NCBI RefSeq assembly: GCF_000801105.2
Contig: NC_079511.1
Coordinates: forward strand, 11,834,784-11,898,783
Source: Raphanus sativus
Lineage: Eukaryota; Streptophyta; Magnoliopsida; Brassicales; Brassicaceae
Direction of reading: 5' to 3'
DNA length: 64,000 bases
The notes under the pieces are model-generated. The model was not told where the DNA came from, did not search any database, and saw only the letters and a program-made list of their open reading frames with translations. Numbering within the stretch: position 1 is the first letter of the stretch; each line of letters begins with the position of its first letter. Of this stretch, positions 58,698 through 64,000 are shown piece by piece. Position numbers and translations under genes: made by a program.

Positions 58698-60669
58698 AGG
58701 GACTCTTTGTCATACTCTTCAGTGAAATCAATGTTGATCCAAGCTCGAGCCTCGCTAAACTCGCGTTTGTCCGAGTTTTGAGCCCCCTGGCTGGCTCTAC
58801 CCGTAGCCCCCCACTTCTCACTCTTTTTCTCGCTCAGATAATCGGATCTGTCTTCGGCGTTGTTAAGGCCTGAAAGCTTGTCCTGTGTGGGGTTAACTAT
58901 TCCTCCAGTGAGTCTCTTTAAAAAATCCCATATCTTATTCTTTCCCTCGATCCGATTCTTGATTGGCTAGAGACTAATGATTCTGTGGGGGAAAAAATGA
59001 AACAGAATGATTCCTGGAGTTCAAACGTGTACATAGATGCTGAGAATCAAAAGGTGTGTTGTGTTTTAATCTGACGTTTGTTCGTGTAATAACCAATTTC
59101 TTCTGCTTGTGTTATTTAAGAGGAAACAATGAAGAAGAAAAAAAAGCCGGACAAGTCCATCCTAATGCTTTCCTCCTATTAGCTTTTGAGATTTTCCTGT
59201 TATATAAATGCATTAGTAAGGAACAAGCTATTATGTGGCAGAGAAGCAGTATAAATGTCTTGAACCCATGTTTTTTTATTTGTAGCATTGAGACATGAGT
59301 CTGGTGAAGCTAAAGTTTCATTACAAGTCCTCAGGAATAGAAAAAGTTTTATTTCCACTTCTCTTAGGCTCTTAGCTTCGCATTGGATCTCAGGTTCTGC
59401 ATTATATGTACTATTTAGATTAACTAGGCGATAAAGAGTGATTTTTTATTTTTTATTATCCTTACTGTTCCCAGGTACCAAATCCCAGCTTTTGATTTTT
59501 CTGTACAAAGAGTTACCTCAATCTCTGTGGACGTCCATAAATATGGTTTGGCTCCTAAAGGAAGCAGTACAGTTCTCTACAGAAAATCATGAGATCAGAA
59601 AGGTGAATTGCTTGCTACTTAGTTTCCACTCTTATGCAATTTCTCCAGGCTCATTACCAACTCATGTGCTTGTTGTGTCACTACGATTTATCTACAAAAA
59701 TTATCTTTTACTTTTGTTTCCTTGTTATCCTTCCTCTTGGAGTCGTTGATACCGTCCTCTATTGTAGTTTTCATATGATATCTCTTGTATATTCTGTTCA
59801 GTACTGTGCGAAGTGCAGTTAGGTATGTATATCGATTCGTCTATGATCTTAAAGTGATCTGGATTTTCTGCTTGTAAAGTATCTATACAAAATAGCACCA
59901 ATTTGTCGCTGGTGAGCATGTTTTGCTAGTTCAATCTTCAATATGAGAGAAAATGAAATAAACAATAAAACTATGCAAATCCTAACCTCTGTATTGAAAC
60001 TACTTTATGCAGTAAGTGAATGGTCTGGTCCTTTGGTTGCTGGTGCTTTGGCTGCAATGATGTCTCTTGGCGAAGAAGGTTTTCACAATATTATCTTCAT
60101 CTTTCTCAGGCTTCTCGGCGAACACTGTTGGAGCTTTCAACTGGTTGAATCTGTTGTTCCACAGGATACCTACAGAACACAAGCAAGATAATGGAAGGCA
60201 TCCAAGAGACTAGAGGAAGGGTTTGTATAGTTACTTTTGATCTTTCTATAAATCTTTTTTCAAACTGGGATGATCCTCATCATTTAGATTCTGCAGAGTA
60301 AGAGGAATCAGTGAACTGTTTGTCGTTGCAAAGCCAGATATGACAATCGTGGCGTTTGGTTCTAAAGCATTAGGATATCTTTGAAGTTAATGACATCATG
60401 TCCTCCAAAGGCTGGCATTTGAATGCACTACAGAGACCCAACAGGTATGTCCGCTAGTGAAAACTGGTTTGATTGCTTGTTTCTTTTCTTCAATTGATCT
60501 CTGGTTATTTAGACATGGTTTTTTTTTTGGTCAGGTGAAAGCAAACCTAGGACCCATCAAAGGAGGCTTGGCTCCAATCTATGGAGCAGTAGGGAAGATG
60601 CCAGACCGAGGCACGGTGAACGAGCTTCTGGTTAGTCTTATTGGACAGTCGATATCAAATTTCTTTTAA
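58698..60669 (+). pseudogene. decayed sphingosine-1-phosphate lyase (DPL1-like)
   Basis: Fragments line up in order with the Arabidopsis lyase AT1G27980: DSLSYSSVKSMLIQARASLNSRLSEF (58701), AQIIGSVFGVV (about 58830), MIPGVQ ... YIDAENQK (59007-59053), [11 protein letters not shown] and [12 protein letters not shown] (59475-59570, retaining the PLP-binding Lys of DVHKYG), EWSGPLVAGALAAMMSLGEEG (60016-60080), YLQNTSKIMEG (60167), ELFVVAKPDMTIVAFGSKAL (60320), and KANLGPIKGGLAPIYGA (60540) to a stop at 60669. The start codon is AGG in place of ATG (58698-58700). There are several frameshifts and stops, the exons for most of the N-terminal half of the catalytic domain are absent between 59053 and 59475, and about 15 codons are missing inside EWSG/PLVAGA. 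It cannot make an active enzyme. An intact paralogue presumably exists elsewhere in the genome. Confidence 0.92.
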
Positions 60670-60814
60670 AGGTTGATGCATCATCAAGTGTGGAACTAAG
60701 CTTTGTACATTCACAACCTCATTGTTTCAGTATCCTTGCTAATATTTCATAACAATCTCCATAATAAACAACTTAGTTCGTTACATTACACATTCAGAAG
60801 AAATAAAAAGATGA

Positions 60815-62031
60815 TCAATCAGATTTGGGGTCTGATGTTCTTGCTCTTGGAACTTCAACTGGTTTGTCTTCTTGGTTTTTAGCAAGGATCTCGTCTCTTT
60901 CTCTGAAGTAACGGTCAAAAGCACGAGGTAGGAATCTAGGGATCAAGAAACAGAGTAGATTCACTCCAAAATACACTAAGTTCGCTATTGCTAAATACCG
61001 TCCAAACCAGAACCACGCAGCCACCTACAAAAACAAACACGCTTTCAGACGACTCAGAAAGGTAGAAGACTTGTATTCTAAGTAAGAAGGGGGTATATTA
61101 GCCAATTACATTAGGTGTAGCATTGACTGGTAAAGATTTGTTGAACCAAACATCTTTAGACCAATCAATGATCACAAAGATTCTCCACACCGTGTAGAGA
61201 AGTGGCACCAGAGCTCTTACAGGCGGCGAGAACAGAGATAGGCCACTTATTACATTCTCTGTCAGGATCTGACATGACAGCAGAAACAAGTGTGGTGTTG
61301 CTGATCTTACCGCCTGATCGTCTCCTCTTGCAAAACCACCTAACACGTAAGCTAGAGGCAAGAACAGACCAATCGTCGTGCCCGAAATCACATAAACCCT
61401 TGCAATATCCGCAAAAAATATTATTTAAGACTAAACCTCCAAAATAGCACATCTTAAAAATTTATTAAAAATTTGCATTATTAGAGAGTAAAATTAATTC
61501 AAACCTCACATCTTTACTCTAATCTCCATCCACTAAATACTAAACTCTTAAATTCCAATAACTCTAGATTCCAATTATCCAATAAGTAAATCCTAAATCT
61601 CCTAAATCGTAAATATCATTAAATAAAAATAATTTTTCTTTTTAAATTTCAAATAAATACTATTTTAGGTAATTTTCTGCTATTTCAAGGTATTTCTAGT
61701 GATGGATATGGAACCTGAAGAGTTTGCTGCCGTGAAAGACTTCAGGTGCAGCGGTGGAAACTCTGTGAGAAGGGAAAGCAAAACGCGAGAGGGCGATTAT
61801 ATAGACAGACGCAAACGCTGGAAACAGCATGTCGAGTAGCGGTACGAGGCCGCTCGCTGAGAAGACTAGTATGAAGGCGACTAGCTGTAGCTCTATTACC
61901 CTCAATGATCCCATCAAGCCGCCTCCTCCACCTCCGGCTGCCGACATCCCAGACCACCGTCTCTTTTCACTTGATGACGATGTTTTGTCCCTATCGGTTC
62001 TTGGACCCACCGCAAGAGATACGCCTGACAT
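60815..62031 (-). CDS. AT1G27990-like multi-pass membrane protein of unknown function
   Basis: Three exons on the minus strand, 62031-61715, 61398-61110 and 61024-60815, join in frame to 271 residues. After a disordered, Ser/Gly-rich N-terminus there are about five to six hydrophobic segments: LQLVAFILVFSASGLVPLLD, FASVYIIALS, TIGLFLPLAYVLGG, HLFLLSCQILTENVIS, VRALVPLLYTVWRIFVII and YLAIANLVYFGVNLLCFLIP. The tail is charged (RYFRERDEILAKNQEDKP). It resembles plant DUF7733-type/uncharacterised transmembrane proteins, and I know no function. It converges on the DPL1 pseudogene, with 145 bp between the two stops. Confidence 0.88.
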
Positions 62032-64000
62032 GATTCTGTTGTTTTATTGTTTGTTTAGTTTGATGTGATGATGGTTTAAAACGGATAAGTACTTTCAACT
62101 GATGTTATCTGCAGGAACATTGATTTATGAAGAGAGGAACTCGTGTTGACGTAGTTCCACGTGAAGGTTGGTGTGATCTGCACGTGTCAAAGTGAAGTCG
62201 TGAGTGTTCATTGCCTTCCTTTCAACGTGTCATGTCATAATGGTGCAATCTTATTAAATTATTGAAAACTGAATTAAGTTCGATTAGATGGCGATGAGCA
62301 GCTTAAGATCGATCGAGGGTTATGTTTAGTCGTCGTTTTGGTATTTCTTTGTTATCTTTATTTTCATTATTTTTAATCATTATTAGATTTTAATCAGCGT
62401 ATTAAAAGTTATGATTGATTTTCTTGTCAATTCCAATCAACAATTATTACAAAACATTTTGAATAGTATTTACAAGATGTTAGAGCATGTGCAACTCGGA
62501 GCACATAGACCTAATTCTTCAAAAAAAATTAAAATATTTACTTTTTTTGATTCTCGTGCCGGATTGAAACCGAAAAATCCTAAATTAAGGATTGATCTCA
62601 ACTGGATTTTGTTACTGTGTTGCGAGTTCCACGACACGTGACGGTTCACAATTTGTTCTATTTTTCTAATTAGACGAGAAAAGAAAAAACTAATAAAAAA
62701 TAAAAAAGAACATTGGAAATTGAACCAATACAGACTCACCATTGCACATACTCTTAATATTCTTCAAATGCTCTTTACTCAATGTTCTCATATAATTTTT
62801 AGTAGAACATATGCATTTAGAATGTATAAAAATTTTAAATAGTTATATATAATTAATTTTTTATTTAATAATATAAAAATTATGTTTATAATAAATATAT
62901 TTTAAAAATAAAATTGATATTAAATATTTTTAACTTTTTAAAAGAAAGATATTTCACATTTAAAATATAATATATTTTATATAATTACACATATCATTCA
63001 TTATTTACAATAAAAACATAACATAACATAATATATATTTATATATCATATATTATAAAATAACCATATCTATACTATTTAGAAATTAAAAAGCATATAT
63101 TAACTTTATAATAATATTATGTATGAATCATTTACTGCTCTACTAATTAATAAATAATGATAATTTTTATATAAATTATATGATTTATTTATTTTATTTA
63201 ATAATATTCAAGATTATTTTATTTCCAAAAATAAATTTATATTTTAAATAAATTTTCATTTATTTTTTTAAAAAGAATATTTCACATTTAAAATTTAATT
63301 TAATTTATGTTATTAATTAAGATTCATTATTTTAGTAACAAATTTAATATATATTATTTTAAAATAAATATATTATATACTAACCTTTATAACAATTTTA
63401 AGATTGTATATTACTATTGCTCTACCAATCATCTTCTTAAAGTTTTTAATGAGAATATACATCTTCTAAAGCATATTACTTCTACAGCATACTGGTACAA
63501 TTTTTCTATCGGCTGTGCCAATCAAGACCCAAGTGAGGAGAATGATCTCTATCGCTATGTTTACTTTATGTAACTTCTATGTATTATAATGAGCTATGTA
63601 ATTATTTTTAGGGAAAATTGTTAAAACGAAACAAAAATTCAACATAGTTGTTTTCTGGTATAACTTATTTCTTATCCACTTTTCTTTTTGTTTTTATCAT
63701 TTTAATTCTAAAATTTAATGTAATAAATAGTTTTATTACACAAACTGGTATTTTTTGGTTAAAAAACTTGATAAACTAAATTTTAAATTACGCTGTACTA
63801 AAAGTAGATTTCATCTCCTACGGAAAATAAGTTAGTAGAAAATGAATTCTAAATTAAACAAATTCGGCTACTTATTTTAGAATAAACAATTTACTTTTAG
63901 TTAAAATTCTAAATATGGGAAATAGAAATTCTACTACTGGTAAGGATAACTACTTTTATGTCGAATGCAGTTTTTTATTTTTATTACGTATTCTAACACT
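62032..64000. other. AT-rich intergenic DNA
   Basis: Promoter of the AT1G27990-like gene at the left, then strongly AT-rich sequence (62800-64000) with no gene. A short open frame at 63307-63573 shows no family features. Confidence 0.5.
62483..62753. mobile_element. Tourist-like MITE
   Basis: 271 bp with inverted ends GAGCATGTGCAA and TTGCACATACTC, flanked by TTA on both sides (62480-62482 and 62754-62756), the PIF/Harbinger target duplication. Confidence 0.75.

Noticed and set aside
63307..63573. An 88-codon frame in AT-rich DNA
   Set aside because: Composition is dominated by Asn, Tyr, Ile and Lys as expected for AT-rich noncoding DNA, with no conserved motif.
1..64000. CRISPR arrays, operons, ribosome binding sites or prokaryotic insertion sequences
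   Set aside because: The introns, repeat types and gene families show a plant nuclear genome; the short repeats seen are microsatellites or transposon ends.

Overview
This is plant nuclear DNA, almost certainly from Brassica or a close relative (Brassicaceae). Genes are AT-flanked and split by short GT-AG introns. Their order matches a block of Arabidopsis chromosome 1 as I remember it (about AT1G27850 to AT1G27990): an AT1G27850-like protein, PUB45, MAP65-8, an AGM1/DUF579 methyltransferase, ABCB13, LTPG1, NTF2B, a sphingosine-1-phosphate lyase and an AT1G27990-like membrane protein. Several Arabidopsis neighbours are missing and the lyase is a decayed pseudogene. That fits gene loss after the Brassica genome triplication. 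All homology calls come from reading the proteins by eye; no search was run.

Layout. 1-7.2 kb is AT-rich intergenic DNA with MITEs and a 1.4-kb fold-back transposon (4020-5430) that carries a tRNA-like module in each arm. 7.7-11.6 kb holds the AT1G27850-like gene (+). 12.37-12.71 kb holds a likely Pol III RNase MRP RNA gene. 12.9-16.0 kb is PUB45 (-). 16.4-21.3 kb is an intact, very young Ty1/copia element with unusual TA...TA termini, inserted in the PUB45 5' leader. 23.5-26.0 kb is a 5'-truncated LINE nested in a hAT-like repeat. 26.4-33.4 kb is a young 7-kb LTR element with no recognisable gag or pol; its interior holds a broken copy of a DRD1-type SNF2 gene. 37.4-40.0 kb is MAP65-8 (+), 40.9-41.7 kb AGM1 (-), 42.2-46.8 kb ABCB13 (-), and 46.8-53.4 kb is repeat-rich intergenic DNA. 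LTPG1 (+, 53.4-55.8 kb) has an intron filled with MITEs. NTF2B (+) is at 57.5-58.2 kb, the DPL1 pseudogene (+) at 58.7-60.7 kb and the AT1G27990-like gene (-) at 60.8-62.0 kb. The remainder is AT-rich.

The genes are unrelated housekeeping or cell-biology genes and do not form a pathway; they are linked by ancestral synteny. The most notable feature is the LTR element at 26377-33382. DRD1 is a chromatin remodeller needed for RNA-directed DNA methylation, the pathway that silences LTR elements. A recently mobile element that carries part of DRD1 in its own transcriptional sense is therefore a candidate trans-acting regulator or decoy of its own silencer.
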